Of a DNA stretch of 64,000 nucleotides, positions 17,888 through 27,650 are shown in pieces. Made by a program: the position numbers and the translations under genes. Under the pieces are notes generated by a model. The model made no database searches and was not told where the DNA came from. It was given only the letters and a program-made list of their open reading frames with translations. Within the stretch, counting starts at the first letter, position 1. Each line of letters opens with the position of its first letter. Source of the stretch: Bacillota bacterium (GTDB taxonomy: Bacteria > Bacillota > Clostridia > Tissierellales > Sedimentibacteraceae). The DNA is taken from positions 248,001 through 312,000 of the forward strand of contig JAEWJT010000020.1 of assembly GCA_023386345.1 (NCBI GenBank), in the 5' to 3' direction.

Positions 17888-19888
17888 TTAAATCAATTTT
17901 AAAATTTCACCTTCCGATATTGGCTTGCTGAAAAGATAGCCTTGCATGGTACTACAGCCGCAAAAGTTCAGATATGTCTGCTGTTCCTCTGCTTCCACAC
18001 CCTCAGCGATGACTTTAAGGCCGATTTCTTGTGCAAGAGAGACAATTGTCTTTACAATCCTACGATCAACTCCATCTGATACAGTGTTATCAACAAAGGA
18101 TTTATCAATTTTCAGAACATCTATAGGAAGACTTTTCATATAATTTAGCGAAGAATATCCCGTGCCAAAATCATCTAGATAAATCATAATGCCATGTTTT
18201 TTTAATTCTGTCAGCTTTTCATAGATATCGCTTAAAGGCTCCATTAAACAGGACTCCGTTATTTCTAATGCCACACTTCCTTTTTTGAGTTCAAATCGAT
18301 TAAAAGCTTCAATGACGTCACTTACAAAGCTATTTTGTCTAAGCTGTACAGGTGATACATTGCAGGAAACGCATATTTTCTTGTGCATCAATCTTTTAGC
18401 AAATGCAAAACTACTTTCTATAACCCACTTTCCAATTTCATTGATTAGACCTATTTCCTCAGCGACAGTAATAAACTTTTCTGGCAGTACAAAACCGTGA
18501 GATTTACTGTTCCAGCGGATAAGTGCTTCAACTCCTACAACTTGTCCATTTTCTGTATTAATTTGCGGTTGATAGTACAATAAAAACTCGTTGTTTCTGT
18601 GAGCGTCTCTCAATCTTTTTTCTAAATCAGTTCTTTGTTCAAGCTGCACTAGCATACTGCTGTCATACAAAGCATAGTTACCTTTTCCGCTGCTTTTCGC
18701 TTTATACATAGCCAAATCGGCATGCTTTAAAAGCTCCTCCACAGTTCTGCCGTCAATTGGATAAACTGCAATTCCTATACTGCAGGTAATATAGAAGCTA
18801 AGATTATTGACTATAATTGCTTCTTTGAATAAGGAAAGAATTTTATCACCTAGTTCTATAGCATCTGCCTTTCCAACTATGTCAGAGGAATGGATAAGAA
18901 ATTCATCTCCACCAAGTCGTGACAGTATCAGATTTGAGGAAGATAGAACATTAAGGCGTTTGGCAATTTCAATCAACATTTTGTCTCCAAATGAGTGACC
19001 GTGGGTATCATTGATGCGGTTAAAATTATCAATATCAACAAAGAAAATGCTTCCAACACATGGAGAAACATTGCATTTGCTTACTCTTTCCTGCAATTCG
19101 CTTATGATATAGGTTCTGTTTGGCAGGCTAGTAAGTTTGTCATAATATGCAAGACGGTGAATTTTTTCCATGTCTTGCTTTCGCTCTTGCATTTCCTTTT
19201 GAAGTCTATAGTTGCTGTTACGGAGCAACCATGAATATAGTAGCAAGGAAACCAAAATGAAAATAGTCATTGTCAGATAGCCAATACTTTGTTTTTCAAG
19301 AATTGCTTCAAGCATTCTGTAAGGACTTTCTACATACATACCCGTACCGATATAAGCCTGAATTTCTGGTATTCCTATGACAAAGGATAGCTTTTCTTCA
19401 ATAGAAGACTGGTTTGGAAGATAATAAGCATAGGTAACGAAGGATCCTTTAGGATTCGTTATTGCAGCATTAACCAAGGACTGTATAATATACTTACCGT
19501 TTGCATCTTTAAGAAACCACTGATTAGTACCTTCATTTTCTCGTTCGTAAGGTTGAACTAACATGATTCCATCGTAGCTGCTCATAAAAATATAGTTGAG
19601 ACCAAATTCATCATCATAAGTCATTTCTTTGACAAAATTGACAATCTTGCTTTTTGCATCTTCACGGGTTATTTCACCATTTCTAAATTGAACAACAAAA
19701 GGCTCAATAGTATTGTATGCAAGGTGAGCCATTCTGCTGACCGAGTTTTGCCTTTGTTTTTCCATATGATGCTTGAAATCTTTAGTTATATCTTGAGAAA
19801 ATATTAATGGAAAAAGCACTACTATTAAAGAATAAGCTGCAAAAACCATTATCCAAGCCCATGTATGTCTTCTTGATTTATTTTTCAT
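17888..19888 (-). CDS. Sensor GGDEF-EAL protein with extracytoplasmic Cache-like domain
   Basis: 666 residues. The first membrane helix lies near 12-30, an extracytoplasmic domain near 35-200 with the single-Cache pattern (FGLNYIFMSSYDGIMLVQP, NPKGSFVTYAYYLP, AYIGTGMYV), and a second helix near 200-222. Then come GGDEF (SRLGGDEF) and EAL (VEALIRW, DDFGTGYSS, KIDKSFVD), all key motifs present. It should couple an external small molecule to cyclic di-GMP level. It lies 64 bases behind the chemoreceptor gene on the same strand, so the pair may be co-transcribed and share a sensory task. Confidence 0.92.
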   Translation of the reverse strand: MKNKSRRHTWAWIMVFAAYSLIVVLFPLIFSQDITKDFKHHMEKQRQNSVSRMAHLAYNTIEPFVVQFRNGEITREDAKSKIVNFVKEMTYDDEFGLNYIFMSSYDGIMLVQPYERENEGTNQWFLKDANGKYIIQSLVNAAITNPKGSFVTYAYYLPNQSSIEEKLSFVIGIPEIQAYIGTGMYVESPYRMLEAILEKQSIGYLTMTIFILVSLLLYSWLLRNSNYRLQKEMQERKQDMEKIHRLAYYDKLTSLPNRTYIISELQERVSKCNVSPCVGSIFFVDIDNFNRINDTHGHSFGDKMLIEIAKRLNVLSSSNLILSRLGGDEFLIHSSDIVGKADAIELGDKILSLFKEAIIVNNLSFYITCSIGIAVYPIDGRTVEELLKHADLAMYKAKSSGKGNYALYDSSMLVQLEQRTDLEKRLRDAHRNNEFLLYYQPQINTENGQVVGVEALIRWNSKSHGFVLPEKFITVAEEIGLINEIGKWVIESSFAFAKRLMHKKICVSCNVSPVQLRQNSFVSDVIEAFNRFELKKGSVALEITESCLMEPLSDIYEKLTELKKHGIMIYLDDFGTGYSSLNYMKSLPIDVLKIDKSFVDNTVSDGVDRRIVKTIVSLAQEIGLKVIAEGVEAEEQQTYLNFCGCSTMQGYLFSKPISEGEILKLI

Positions 19889-19952
19889 ACTTATATCCTC
19901 CGACTACTCTGAGTTCCTGCTATTTTGTACGATTATATAATCATTAGCATTA

Positions 19953-21692
19953 TTAAATATAAGCATTATTAGTATTTAATTTGAATTTTGCAACTTCTTC
20001 ATGTAATGTGGTAGCTTGTGCTGACATTTCTTCGCTTGTGGCAGAGTTTTCTTCTGCTGTAGCTGCATTAGTTTGAACAACTGCTGAAATCTGAGTTAGA
20101 CCTTCCTTAACTTCTTCAATAGCATTAGCTTGTTCTGAGGATGATTGTTCAATCTTAGACATAAGCTCCATAACACGTTGCGATTGCATTTCTAATTCTA
20201 CTAATACCTGTGCTGTCTGTTCTGTTATTTGTGTTCCACGAGATACTGATACAACTGAATTTTGTATCAATTCACCTGTTTGTTTAGCCGCTTCAGCAGA
20301 TTTTGCGGCAAGTGCACGTACTTCATCTGCTACAACTGCAAAGCTTTTTCCGGCATTTCCAGCACGTGCTGCTTCAATTGCTGCATTAAGTGCAAGAATA
20401 TTAGTCTGGAATGCAATATCTTCAATCACCTTCGTAATGTTGGCGATTTGATTGGAAGATGAATTTATTTCTTCCATGGCTTCAGTGAGCTGTGCCATAT
20501 GCTGGTTTCCAGATTTTGCACCTGAGCTAGATTCATCCACATACTTAGATGCTGAGTTTACATTTTTAGAGTTTTCTAAAGCCTGTTCTGATATTTTTAT
20601 AATAGCAGCATTTAATTCCTCAATAGAGCCAGCCTGTTCTGTCGATCCTGAAGCAAGAGCCTGTGCTCCGCTTGAAACCTGAGAAGCACCAGTACTAACC
20701 TGTTCAGCTGCTATGTTTATAATTTGCATAGTATTATTTAATGTTGAAATAGTACTTTCTATTGTCTGTTTAAGAGCCATGAAATCTCCTGGATAATCTA
20801 AATCTACGTGAAGATTAAGGTCTCCTTGCGATATTTTTGAAAATTTATCAGCTATATCGTTAACAATGGTCATCTGAAACTTATTAGTTTTTTGGATGAG
20901 CCTTGCCATTTGTCCAAGCTCATCTTCACTCTCATATTTTATTTCAGCCTTCATATTTCCTTTTGATATTTCAGTATATGTATTTACAATTTCATTTACT
21001 GGATTAAGTATTGATTTTCTGATAGAAATTATCACTATAATTATAAGCACTGCGGATATAGCTGTAAAGGAAATTAATAAAATCCATGCCATGTTTGAAG
21101 TTGCTTGAGCATCTGCATTTTGCTTTGCGGCACGATCATTAGCAGCTGTTGAGAAATTAAGCAGAACTTCCATCGCTTGATCAATTCTTGGTTTATATTC
21201 TTCCTGATATAAATTTAAAGCCTTAGCAAGATTGGAGCTTGAACGATTAATCACAAGCTCATTAATTTCAGAACGCTTACTTGCAGCCTCGGTTATAAGC
21301 TTTTTTAAGTTTTCAATATCTGAATCTCTGTCATTGTTTCGTTGATTATTTTTGTAAGCATCTAATTCGCTTACAATTGATTTACCATAGCCACTCGCTG
21401 TATCAAGTGCAAATTTTGATGATTGTACATCATCGGCTGTTATTGCTTCAAGCAGGCTATGAAGAATACCCTGCATATCTACCTGCATACTTCTTAAATG
21501 TTCTGCATTAGGAACAGTATACTGTCCGTATAAATTGATTTGATTTCCGATATTGTTAATACTATATAGTGATAGTACTGCGGACAGTACCATTAAAATA
21601 AGCACGATACCAAACCCAAATATTAATTTTTTACTTATAGACAGATTTTTAATAAAGCTGCCCCTTTGTTCTTTTGTTCTACTAGTAGTCAT
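19953..21692 (-). CDS. Methyl-accepting chemotaxis protein
   Basis: 579-residue chemoreceptor: TM1 near 20-42, a four-helix-bundle ligand domain near 45-200 with Asp/Asn/Lys-rich helices, TM2 near 203-225, a HAMP linker, and a long cytoplasmic signalling domain whose hairpin tip reads [27 protein letters not shown] lies 6 bases before the ATG. It implies a motile cell with a CheA/CheW system elsewhere. The ligand is unknown. No sigma-D promoter was found by eye in the gap upstream. Confidence 0.94.
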   Translation of the reverse strand: MTTSRTKEQRGSFIKNLSISKKLIFGFGIVLILMVLSAVLSLYSINNIGNQINLYGQYTVPNAEHLRSMQVDMQGILHSLLEAITADDVQSSKFALDTASGYGKSIVSELDAYKNNQRNNDRDSDIENLKKLITEAASKRSEINELVINRSSSNLAKALNLYQEEYKPRIDQAMEVLLNFSTAANDRAAKQNADAQATSNMAWILLISFTAISAVLIIIVIISIRKSILNPVNEIVNTYTEISKGNMKAEIKYESEDELGQMARLIQKTNKFQMTIVNDIADKFSKISQGDLNLHVDLDYPGDFMALKQTIESTISTLNNTMQIINIAAEQVSTGASQVSSGAQALASGSTEQAGSIEELNAAIIKISEQALENSKNVNSASKYVDESSSGAKSGNQHMAQLTEAMEEINSSSNQIANITKVIEDIAFQTNILALNAAIEAARAGNAGKSFAVVADEVRALAAKSAEAAKQTGELIQNSVVSVSRGTQITEQTAQVLVELEMQSQRVMELMSKIEQSSSEQANAIEEVKEGLTQISAVVQTNAATAEENSATSEEMSAQATTLHEEVAKFKLNTNNAYI

Positions 21693-22027
21693 AATAGTCC
21701 TCCAATTTAAGATCTTGTTTAGTTTTTTTGTATTTAATTTTATTTACTTATATTTAATACCCTAATTTATGCTAATTTAATCATAATAACGTATTCATTT
21801 TTGTATTATTTTGAAAAAATTTTCAAATATATGACGAAATGTAAAATTGACGTAGATGTTATAATATATTACTTATTAGATTTAGCAGAGCAGTTCTGTA
21901 AATTCTTCGTATATAAATCTGCCAAATAAGTCATGTTTACATAAATATAATCTCAAGTTTTTTGTAGATATTGTCTTATTATTTAGAAATAATGGATATC
22001 ATGTATAAAAAGAGAGGAGAATATTGA

Positions 22028-22055
22028 ACGATTTAAGTAGTCCAAGCATAAAATA
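22028..22055 (+). promoter_or_regulatory. Sigma-K-like sporulation promoter of the collagen-like gene
   Basis: AC (22028-22029), 17 bases, then CATAAAATA (22047-22055), which fits the mother-cell sigma-K pattern AC-N16-17-CATANNNTA. The gene behind it encodes a late spore-surface type of protein. A small ACAGTA/TACTGT inverted repeat (22061-22078) lies at the transcript start. The rest of the 417-base gap 21693-22109 shows no gene. Confidence 0.6.
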
Positions 22056-22109
22056 TATGGACAGTATTTTCATACTGTTATATGTAAAAATTTATTGGAG
22101 GTTTTATTT

Positions 22110-23006
22110 ATGTCTAATTATAGTGTTCAATATCATAAAAATTGTAGGGAATACCAGAATAGTAATATAAATCATAATGAATTATGCTGTCCACCTTTTT
22201 GTCCAGCCGTTTGTCCACCTGGACCAATAGGTCCAATAGGTCCGCAAGGGCCAGCGGGAGCACAAGGTCCAGCAGGTCCACAAGGTTTACAAGGTCCAGC
22301 AGGAGCGCAAGGCCCAGCAGGAGTGATAGGTCCTCAAGGAGTGCAAGGAGAGACGGGTCCAGCAGGAGCACAAGGTCCAGCAGGTCCACAAGGCCCACAA
22401 GGTCCAGCTGGAACAATAGGTCCACAAGGAGCACAAGGAGAGGCTGGTCCAGCGGGAGCTCAGGGTCCAGCAGGTCCGGCAGGAGCACAAGGCCCAGCGG
22501 GAGCAATAGGTCCTCAAGGAGCACAAGGAGAGGCTGGTCCGGCAGGAGTTCAAGGCCCAGCAGGTCCACAAGGTCCAACTGGAGAAGTCGTTCTAGCTTA
22601 TGGCTCTTTAAGAGGAAGTGGTGTAGAGACACCAGAGGAACCATTCGTACCTGTAGTATTTAATGTGGTTGGACCTTTATCAAATACTATTACAGTGAGT
22701 GCTACTGGCAATGAATTAGTAGTAGGAGAAGATGGAGTTTACCAAATAACAATATCCATTAACGCAGTAGCTACTACTGAACCAGATCCAAGTCAGCCAT
22801 ACCTAAATGCTATTATTACTGTCAATGCTCTGCCAATTTTTGGAGATGTAACTACTTTCTTTAAAATACAAAATAGAAGCAGTTCAACGTTTGTTGTTCA
22901 AGCCGCTTTATTAGCAGGAGATGAAGTGGGAGCAAGTATTAGTACGACTTTTCCTGTTATGGGTTATATAAATTGCTCTTTGACTATTGTTCAATTAAGT
23001 GATTAA
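22110..23006 (+). CDS. Collagen-like exosporium protein (BclA type)
   Basis: 298 residues from ATG 22110 (GGAGG 9 bases upstream; an in-frame TTG at 22095 overlaps that site). Residues 1-37 hold a Cys/Pro-rich N-terminal part ([12 protein letters not shown]). Residues 38-160 are 41 uninterrupted Gly-X-Y triplets, mostly GPA, GAQ and GPQ, a collagen triple helix. Residues about 161-298 form a jelly-roll C-terminal domain of the BclA/C1q type that trimerises the stalk. Such proteins form the hair-like nap on spores. The predicted sigma-K promoter agrees. It is followed by a decayed relative. Confidence 0.88.
   Translation: MSNYSVQYHKNCREYQNSNINHNELCCPPFCPAVCPPGPIGPIGPQGPAGAQGPAGPQGLQGPAGAQGPAGVIGPQGVQGETGPAGAQGPAGPQGPQGPAGTIGPQGAQGEAGPAGAQGPAGPAGAQGPAGAIGPQGAQGEAGPAGVQGPAGPQGPTGEVVLAYGSLRGSGVETPEEPFVPVVFNVVGPLSNTITVSATGNELVVGEDGVYQITISINAVATTEPDPSQPYLNAIITVNALPIFGDVTTFFKIQNRSSSTFVVQAALLAGDEVGASISTTFPVMGYINCSLTIVQLSD
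22320..22589 (+). repeat. Three 90-base super-repeats in the collagen region
   Basis: Triplets 12-41 fall into three units of ten triplets, each beginning G(V/T/A)I-GPQ-G(V/A)Q-GE. This gives a 90-base DNA period on top of the 9-base one, so the stalk has lengthened by whole-unit duplication. Confidence 0.8.
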
Positions 23007-23020
23007 AGGATTTAAAATAT

Positions 23021-23244
23021 TAATATTACCATAACTTTGACAATGTCTATAAGAGTGCTGCAAAATGGTACTGCAATTTCTGAGTTAGTTTTGTATATTA
23101 GTTTCTGTCTCAGTTTTAACATCTGCTACCATTGTTCCGATGATTGCTGGAGAACAGTTTAAGTCTTGATTATCTGAATTGATTGGAGTTACTGCTCTTC
23201 AAAGCGGAGCAGGATCAACTTTTGCTTTTATACAACTTGAATAA
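23021..23244 (+). pseudogene. Decayed C-terminal domain of a second collagen-like spore protein
   Basis: No intact frame, but the translation joins into a BclA-type C-terminal domain. In one frame it reads ITLTMSIRVLQNGTAISELVL. After a frameshift near 23110 another reads VLTSATIVPMIAGEQFKS, then a stop, then LSELIGVTALQSGAGST and FAFIQLE, ending at a TAA. The ending ...SGAGST.....QL is characteristic of these jelly-roll ends. No collagen part remains. It lies 15 bases past the intact gene, so it is probably the remnant of a tandem duplicate. Confidence 0.68.
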
Positions 23245-23257
23245 TAGCTTTTTAAAT

Positions 23258-23303
23258 GAGCGTATCCTAAAAATCTACTTTAGGGCACACTCTTTTATTT
23301 TTC
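23258..23303 (+). terminator. Intrinsic terminator
   Basis: GAGCGTATCCTAAA (23258-23271) pairs with TTTAGGGCACACTC (23279-23292) with wobble pairs, followed by TTTTATTTTTC. Confidence 0.78.
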
Positions 23304-23391
23304 TCAATAGGATATGAATATAAAATCACTATAGGAATTGAAAAAATGAGCTGCTCTTGCAAAAGGTATAGATAATAAATAATAAAAACAT

Positions 23392-23420
23392 TTGACAAGT
23401 TATCACTAACTATTTATTAT
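23392..23420 (+). promoter_or_regulatory. Promoter of the Crp/Fnr-family regulator gene
   Basis: TTGACA (23392-23397), 17-base spacer, TATTAT (23415-23420). Confidence 0.7.
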
Positions 23421-23530
23421 ATAATGTAAATACAGAATAAAAACAGTTGATATTTATATTACAAACATATAAACTAAATTATAAACAAAGCTCTAAATAT
23501 TATAAAATATACAGGAAGGAAAATTAAAAT

Positions 23531-24214
23531 TTGAAATCAATTATTCCAAAATTGAAAAAAAGTCAACTATTTAATAGAATGAATGATGAAGAAATAGAGC
23601 ATTGCTTAACGTGCAGTAAATCTGCAATTGTTTCTTATAAAAAAGATGAAATAATTTTTTTTGCAGAGGATACGCCAAAAAAACTTTTCGTATTAATTGA
23701 AGGCTCAGTTTCAATTTGCAATGATTCTTTATCAGGCAAAAGAAATATAATCACTACTATTAACCATGAGGGAGATTTGTTTGGAGAAGTATTTTTATTT
23801 ATAGATAAAAATGAGTATGAAAACTACGCCATAGCCTTAAATGATACAAAGCTTCTTCAAATGCCGAAGGAGTATCTTTACAGCAGCTGCGGTAAAAATT
23901 GCACATTTCATACCTTATTGATTTCAAATATGCTTTCAATTCTTGCACGAAAGGCGTATTATCTTAATCAGAAGCTTAATATTTTGTCAAGCAATACTCT
24001 GCGTCAGAAAATTTCAAAACTACTTCTTAAAAATTCATCTAAGGATGGAAATGTTGCATTAAAAATGAATCGCGAAGAATTAGCAGACTTTTTAAATGTT
24101 GCACGTCCGTCACTTTCAAGAGAACTTATGAAAATGCAGGACGATGGACTAATAAAAATTGACAGAAACAAAATAAAAATTATTGATTTTGAAGAGATGC
24201 AAAATAATTTTTAA
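23531..24214 (+). CDS. Crp/Fnr-family regulator, probably of hcp
   Basis: 227 residues from a TTG start, with AGGAAGGA 10 bases upstream. The N-terminal cyclic-nucleotide-like beta roll (about 20-120) includes VLIEGSVSICN and HEGDLFGEVF. A long dimer helix follows, then a C-terminal HTH (about 165-215) with MNREELADFLNVARPSLSRELMKMQDDGLI. No FNR-type N-terminal Cys cluster is present, so it is not a classic iron-sulfur FNR. Position directly before hcp, and a palindrome placed at -41.5 of the predicted hcp promoter, suggest an HcpR-like activator responding to nitrosative stress. Confidence 0.83.
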   Translation: MKSIIPKLKKSQLFNRMNDEEIEHCLTCSKSAIVSYKKDEIIFFAEDTPKKLFVLIEGSVSICNDSLSGKRNIITTINHEGDLFGEVFLFIDKNEYENYAIALNDTKLLQMPKEYLYSSCGKNCTFHTLLISNMLSILARKAYYLNQKLNILSSNTLRQKISKLLLKNSSKDGNVALKMNREELADFLNVARPSLSRELMKMQDDGLIKIDRNKIKIIDFEEMQNNF

Positions 24215-24260
24215 ATCCGTAACATTTGTTACGGATTTATTTTTTTTATCCTGTTAAAAT
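24213..24260 (+). promoter_or_regulatory. Palindromic operator and extended -10 of the hcp promoter (also a terminator)
   Basis: The perfect palindrome AAATCCGTAAC-ATTT-GTTACGGATTT (24213-24238, centre 24225.5) overlaps the regulator's stop codon. Downstream lies an extended -10, TGT-TAAAAT (24252-24260), without a consensus -35. With a start near 24267 the palindrome centres at -41.5, exactly the class II activator position of Crp/Fnr proteins. The palindrome is followed by ATTTTTTTTATC, so in RNA it can also end the regulator transcript. Confidence 0.68.
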
Positions 24261-24331
24261 AAACACATCAAATAAACAAAATATAATTTAAAAAAAATAT
24301 ATAATTTAATTAAAATCGGAGGATATAAAAA

Positions 24332-26182
24332 ATGGAAAATAAAATGTTTTGTTATCAATGTCAAGAAACAGCTAACTGCACAGGCTGTACACAAGCAGGG
24401 GTATGTGGAAAAAAACCAGAAGTAGCAGCTATGCAGGATTTATTAGTATATGTTACAAAGGGTATTTCAGAAGTAACTACTCGACTACGTGAGGAAGGAA
24501 AGGAAATTAAGCTTGATATTAATCATTTAGTTTCTTTGAACTTATTTACTACAATAACAAATGCTAACTTTGATGAAGAAATGATAGTTTCACGTATTGA
24601 AACTACATTAGAAAAGAAAAAAGAATTAATTAATCAATTAAATAATAAAGAAAATTTACCTGAAGCAGCACTTTGGGAAGCAAAACGAGAAGAGTTTGAA
24701 GCTAAGGCGTCTGAGGTTGGAGTTCTTTCTACAAAGGATGAAGATGTAAGAAGTTTAAGAGAGCTGATAACATATGGATTAAAAGGACTTTCTGCTTATA
24801 GTAAGCATGCTAATGCTTTGCTTAAAGATGATGAAAATGTCGACGCATTTATGCAAAAAGCTTTATCAAAAACACTTGATGACAGTATTGGTATAAATGA
24901 ATTAATAGCTCTTACATTAGAAGCAGGAAAATACGGGGTAAGCGGCATGGAGCTTTTAGATAAAGCAAATACTACTGCATACGGAAACCCTGAAATTACA
25001 AAGGTTAATATCGGTGTAGGAAACAGACCTGGTATTTTAATCTCTGGCCATGACTTGCGTGATATGGAAATGCTTTTAAAGCAAACTGAGGGAACAGGAG
25101 TAGATATTTATACTCACTCAGAAATGCTTCCAGCACACTACTATCCAGCATTCAAGAAATATTCTCATTTTGTTGGAAATTATGGAAATGCTTGGTGGAA
25201 ACAAAAAGAAGAATTTGAAAGCTTTAATGGACCAATCCTTATGACAACAAACTGTATAGTTCCGCCAAAAGATAGCTATAAAGACAGATTATACACTACT
25301 GGAGCTGCTGGCTTCCCTGGTTGTAAGCATATTTCAGGAGAGATAGGTGAGGAAAAAGACTTCTCTGCAATTATTGAGCATGCTAAAAAATGTGCAGCTC
25401 CTACTGAAATTGAAACTGGTGAAATTATAGGTGGATTTGCACACAATCAAGTTCTATCTCTTGCTGACAAAATTATTGATGCGGTAAAATCAGGCGACAT
25501 TAAGAAATTCGTAGTTATGGCAGGCTGTGACGGTAGAGCAAAATCAAGAAATTACTATACTGACTTTGCAAAAGCTTTACCTAAGGATGCAGTAATTTTA
25601 ACAGCGGGCTGTGCTAAATACAAGTACAATAAGCTTAATTTAGGTGATATAGGTGGAATTCCACGTGTTTTAGATGCTGGACAGTGCAATGACTCTTATT
25701 CACTTGCAGTAATCGCTCTTAAGTTAAAAGAAGTATTTGGACTTGATGATATTAATCAGCTTCCTATAATATATAATATCGCATGGTATGAGCAAAAGGC
25801 TGTAATAGTTCTCTTATCTCTTCTTTACCTTGGAGTTAAGAATATTCATCTTGGACCGACACTTCCTGCGTTCCTTTCTCCTAATGTTGCTAAAGTATTA
25901 GTAGATAACTTCGGAATTGCTGGTATAGGAACTGTAGAGGACGATATTGAATTGTTTTTCAATGAAGAAAAGAGCCAAAATGATATAATAACAGAAGATA
26001 TGACAATTGGGGATATCCTTCGTTTGGACTCTGGTATTGCTGCAATTCTTATGAATAGCGGTATGCACTGCTTAGGCTGTCCGTCATCTCAAATGGAATC
26101 TATTGCAGAGGCATGTATGGTACACGGTATTGATGTAAATACTATGTTAGAGCAGCTTAATAGCCATATGAACAATAAATAA
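24332..26182 (+). CDS. hcp: Hybrid-cluster protein fused to a DUF1858-type redox domain
   Basis: Hybrid-cluster protein, which reduces hydroxylamine in vitro and acts as an NO reductase in cells. The N-terminal cubane-cluster cysteines C7-x2-C10-x8-C19-x5-C25 are present, as are later hybrid-cluster ligands ([44 protein letters not shown]). At 616 residues it exceeds the usual 540-550. The extra C-terminus (about 553-616) is a hybrid-cluster-associated disulfide domain with MHCLGCPSS carrying CxxC. This domain is usually a separate small protein, so the fusion suggests an on-board electron or thiol partner. Confidence 0.95.
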   Translation: MENKMFCYQCQETANCTGCTQAGVCGKKPEVAAMQDLLVYVTKGISEVTTRLREEGKEIKLDINHLVSLNLFTTITNANFDEEMIVSRIETTLEKKKELINQLNNKENLPEAALWEAKREEFEAKASEVGVLSTKDEDVRSLRELITYGLKGLSAYSKHANALLKDDENVDAFMQKALSKTLDDSIGINELIALTLEAGKYGVSGMELLDKANTTAYGNPEITKVNIGVGNRPGILISGHDLRDMEMLLKQTEGTGVDIYTHSEMLPAHYYPAFKKYSHFVGNYGNAWWKQKEEFESFNGPILMTTNCIVPPKDSYKDRLYTTGAAGFPGCKHISGEIGEEKDFSAIIEHAKKCAAPTEIETGEIIGGFAHNQVLSLADKIIDAVKSGDIKKFVVMAGCDGRAKSRNYYTDFAKALPKDAVILTAGCAKYKYNKLNLGDIGGIPRVLDAGQCNDSYSLAVIALKLKEVFGLDDINQLPIIYNIAWYEQKAVIVLLSLLYLGVKNIHLGPTLPAFLSPNVAKVLVDNFGIAGIGTVEDDIELFFNEEKSQNDIITEDMTIGDILRLDSGIAAILMNSGMHCLGCPSSQMESIAEACMVHGIDVNTMLEQLNSHMNNK

Positions 26183-26192
26183 GACAGTAAAA

Positions 26193-26224
26193 AGCAATAG
26201 GGAATTAAAAACTTCCCTATTGCT
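26193..26224 (+). terminator. Terminator-like hairpin after hcp
   Basis: AGCAATAGGGAA (26193-26204) pairs with TTCCCTATTGCT (26213-26224). Only ATATAAAATA follows, so termination may be partial and allow read-through to the next genes. Confidence 0.65.
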
Positions 26225-26285
26225 ATATAAAATAATATAAGAGTATTTAACGGCATTTTGGATAAATGAATATATGGAGGTAATT

Positions 26286-26894
26286 ATGAGTGCTTTTTTA
26301 GGGCCAATTCATTATTGGCTTTACAATAAAATAAAATTACAAGAAAATTTTATAGAAAATATTTTAGATGCTTCATCTCAAAATAATTGGTATCAAGGTT
26401 TAAAAAACGAGGTAGAAGAAGTTTATGGAAAGCTAGATGATAGACCCTTAGAGGATATCATTGACCAAAACAATATCCATGGCTGGCTACAAGGGAAAAT
26501 TGCTCAAGCTGAATTAAGATTAGCATTTGTTGTGACTAATATTGCTAGCAAAAATTTTGATTATATTTATGAGCTTAAAAAAATAGCTTACAGCTTTGGA
26601 GCTGCAAACAGCGTTCCTGAAAATTCTACTGCTAATGATTGCTACAAGTTTTTAAATGACAGTCTAATAGATGGTATGCCATGTGATAGGGTAAATGATG
26701 TTATAGAATCTGATGAAAATCAAGTAGTTTGGAAACAAAACATATGCGTTCATTCTGATTATTGGACTAAGGTCGGAGGAAATGTTGATGTATATTATAC
26801 CCTAAGAAATGAAATGATAAAAGGAATGCTTTCTAAAAGCGATTTAGAATATACTTCAAATGAAGACGGATTAAATATTATTAGGAGGAAGTGA
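26286..26894 (+). CDS. Hypothetical protein in the hcp stress island
   Basis: 202 residues from ATG 26286, with GGAGGT 5 bases upstream. I do not recognise the family. It is soluble and mostly helical, with two Trp-centred motifs (NNWYQGLKNEVEEVYG and IHGWLQGKIAQAELRLA) that may be two halves of a repeat. A C-terminal VCHSDYW-like segment (ICVHSDYWTKVGGN) contains Cys and His. Its stop is 4 bases from the hemerythrin gene, so they form one operon. A role in NO or oxygen stress is suggested only by context. Confidence 0.75.
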   Translation: MSAFLGPIHYWLYNKIKLQENFIENILDASSQNNWYQGLKNEVEEVYGKLDDRPLEDIIDQNNIHGWLQGKIAQAELRLAFVVTNIASKNFDYIYELKKIAYSFGAANSVPENSTANDCYKFLNDSLIDGMPCDRVNDVIESDENQVVWKQNICVHSDYWTKVGGNVDVYYTLRNEMIKGMLSKSDLEYTSNEDGLNIIRRK

Positions 26895-26898
26895 TTAA

Positions 26899-27465
26899 AT
26901 GTACAGTGTTGAGTTGATGGTCAAGGAACATGAAAATATACTAAAATTAATTGATGTAATAAGAAATGCCTGTTGTGAAATTTTAGATGGTGCTGAGGTA
27001 AATGTAGAGGATTTCGAAAAAATGATACAATTTGCCAGAAATTATGCAGATAAACATCATCATGGAAAAGAAGAAATTATATTTTTTTCAAAAATGACAG
27101 AACATTTAGGAGAGCTTGCTGAAAAGCTTATTAATCATGGGATGCTTGTAGAACATGATTTAGGCAGACTTCATATGTCAGAATTAGAAACATCTCTGAA
27201 CCAATATAGAGATAATCCTAAAACCATATATAAGCTTGGAATTATTGGAGGGGCAGTAGGGTATGCAAATCTGCTTACAAGACACATAGACAAAGAAAAT
27301 AACGCAGTATTCAAATTTGCAGAAAAAAATCTTTCAAGCGAAGTTTTAGAATCTATAGACGAGCTTATTAAGGATTTTGAAAAAAATGCACAGGAGCAAT
27401 GTATTCAAGAAAAATATCTTGGCATACTAGAGGAATTGACAAAAAAATACTGTTCAAATAAATAA
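26899..27465 (+). CDS. Hemerythrin-domain protein
   Basis: 188 residues, a four-helix HHE-type di-iron protein. Candidate ligands are His11 (KEHENI), the HHHGKEE cluster near 54-60, the VEHD pair near 88-91, and RHIDKEN near 128-134. Such proteins bind oxygen or NO, or take part in repair of iron-sulfur or di-iron centres. AGGAGGAAG precedes the ATG. The neighbourhood of hcp and a Crp/Fnr regulator supports a nitrosative or oxidative stress role. Confidence 0.87.
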   Translation: MYSVELMVKEHENILKLIDVIRNACCEILDGAEVNVEDFEKMIQFARNYADKHHHGKEEIIFFSKMTEHLGELAEKLINHGMLVEHDLGRLHMSELETSLNQYRDNPKTIYKLGIIGGAVGYANLLTRHIDKENNAVFKFAEKNLSSEVLESIDELIKDFEKNAQEQCIQEKYLGILEELTKKYCSNK

Positions 27466-27466
27466 T

Positions 27467-27634
27467 ATGATTAAATGTATTTGCAAGTGGAGAAATTGCA
27501 AGAGATATGGCAAGTGTGATGAGTGCAGAGAATATCACAAAAACCATAAAAAATATCCATTGCCATTTTGTGAAAATAATAAAGTGAAAAAACAAAAAGA
27601 ATTAGAAATTATTATTGATGATAGTAAAAAATAA
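27467..27634 (+). CDS. Small Cys/His-rich protein (55 residues)
   Basis: The reading frame begins one base after the hemerythrin stop codon. It carries C4-x-C6, C11, C17-x2-C20, H24-x2-H27 and C35, the spacing of a zinc- or iron-sulfur-binding knuckle (CDECREYHKNH), with a basic body and an acidic tail (ELEIIIDDSKK). No clear ribosome site is seen, so translation would depend on coupling to the hemerythrin gene. It is followed by a terminator, which closes the operon behind it. Family not recognised; likely real because of its cysteine pattern and position. Confidence 0.6.
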   Translation: MIKCICKWRNCKRYGKCDECREYHKNHKKYPLPFCENNKVKKQKELEIIIDDSKK

Positions 27635-27650
27635 AAATTAACACGATTTT

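Noticed and set aside
22114..22663. Long open frames on other frames of the collagen region
   Set aside because: They come from the repetitive GC-richer Gly-Pro coding sequence and show low-complexity translations with no ribosome site.
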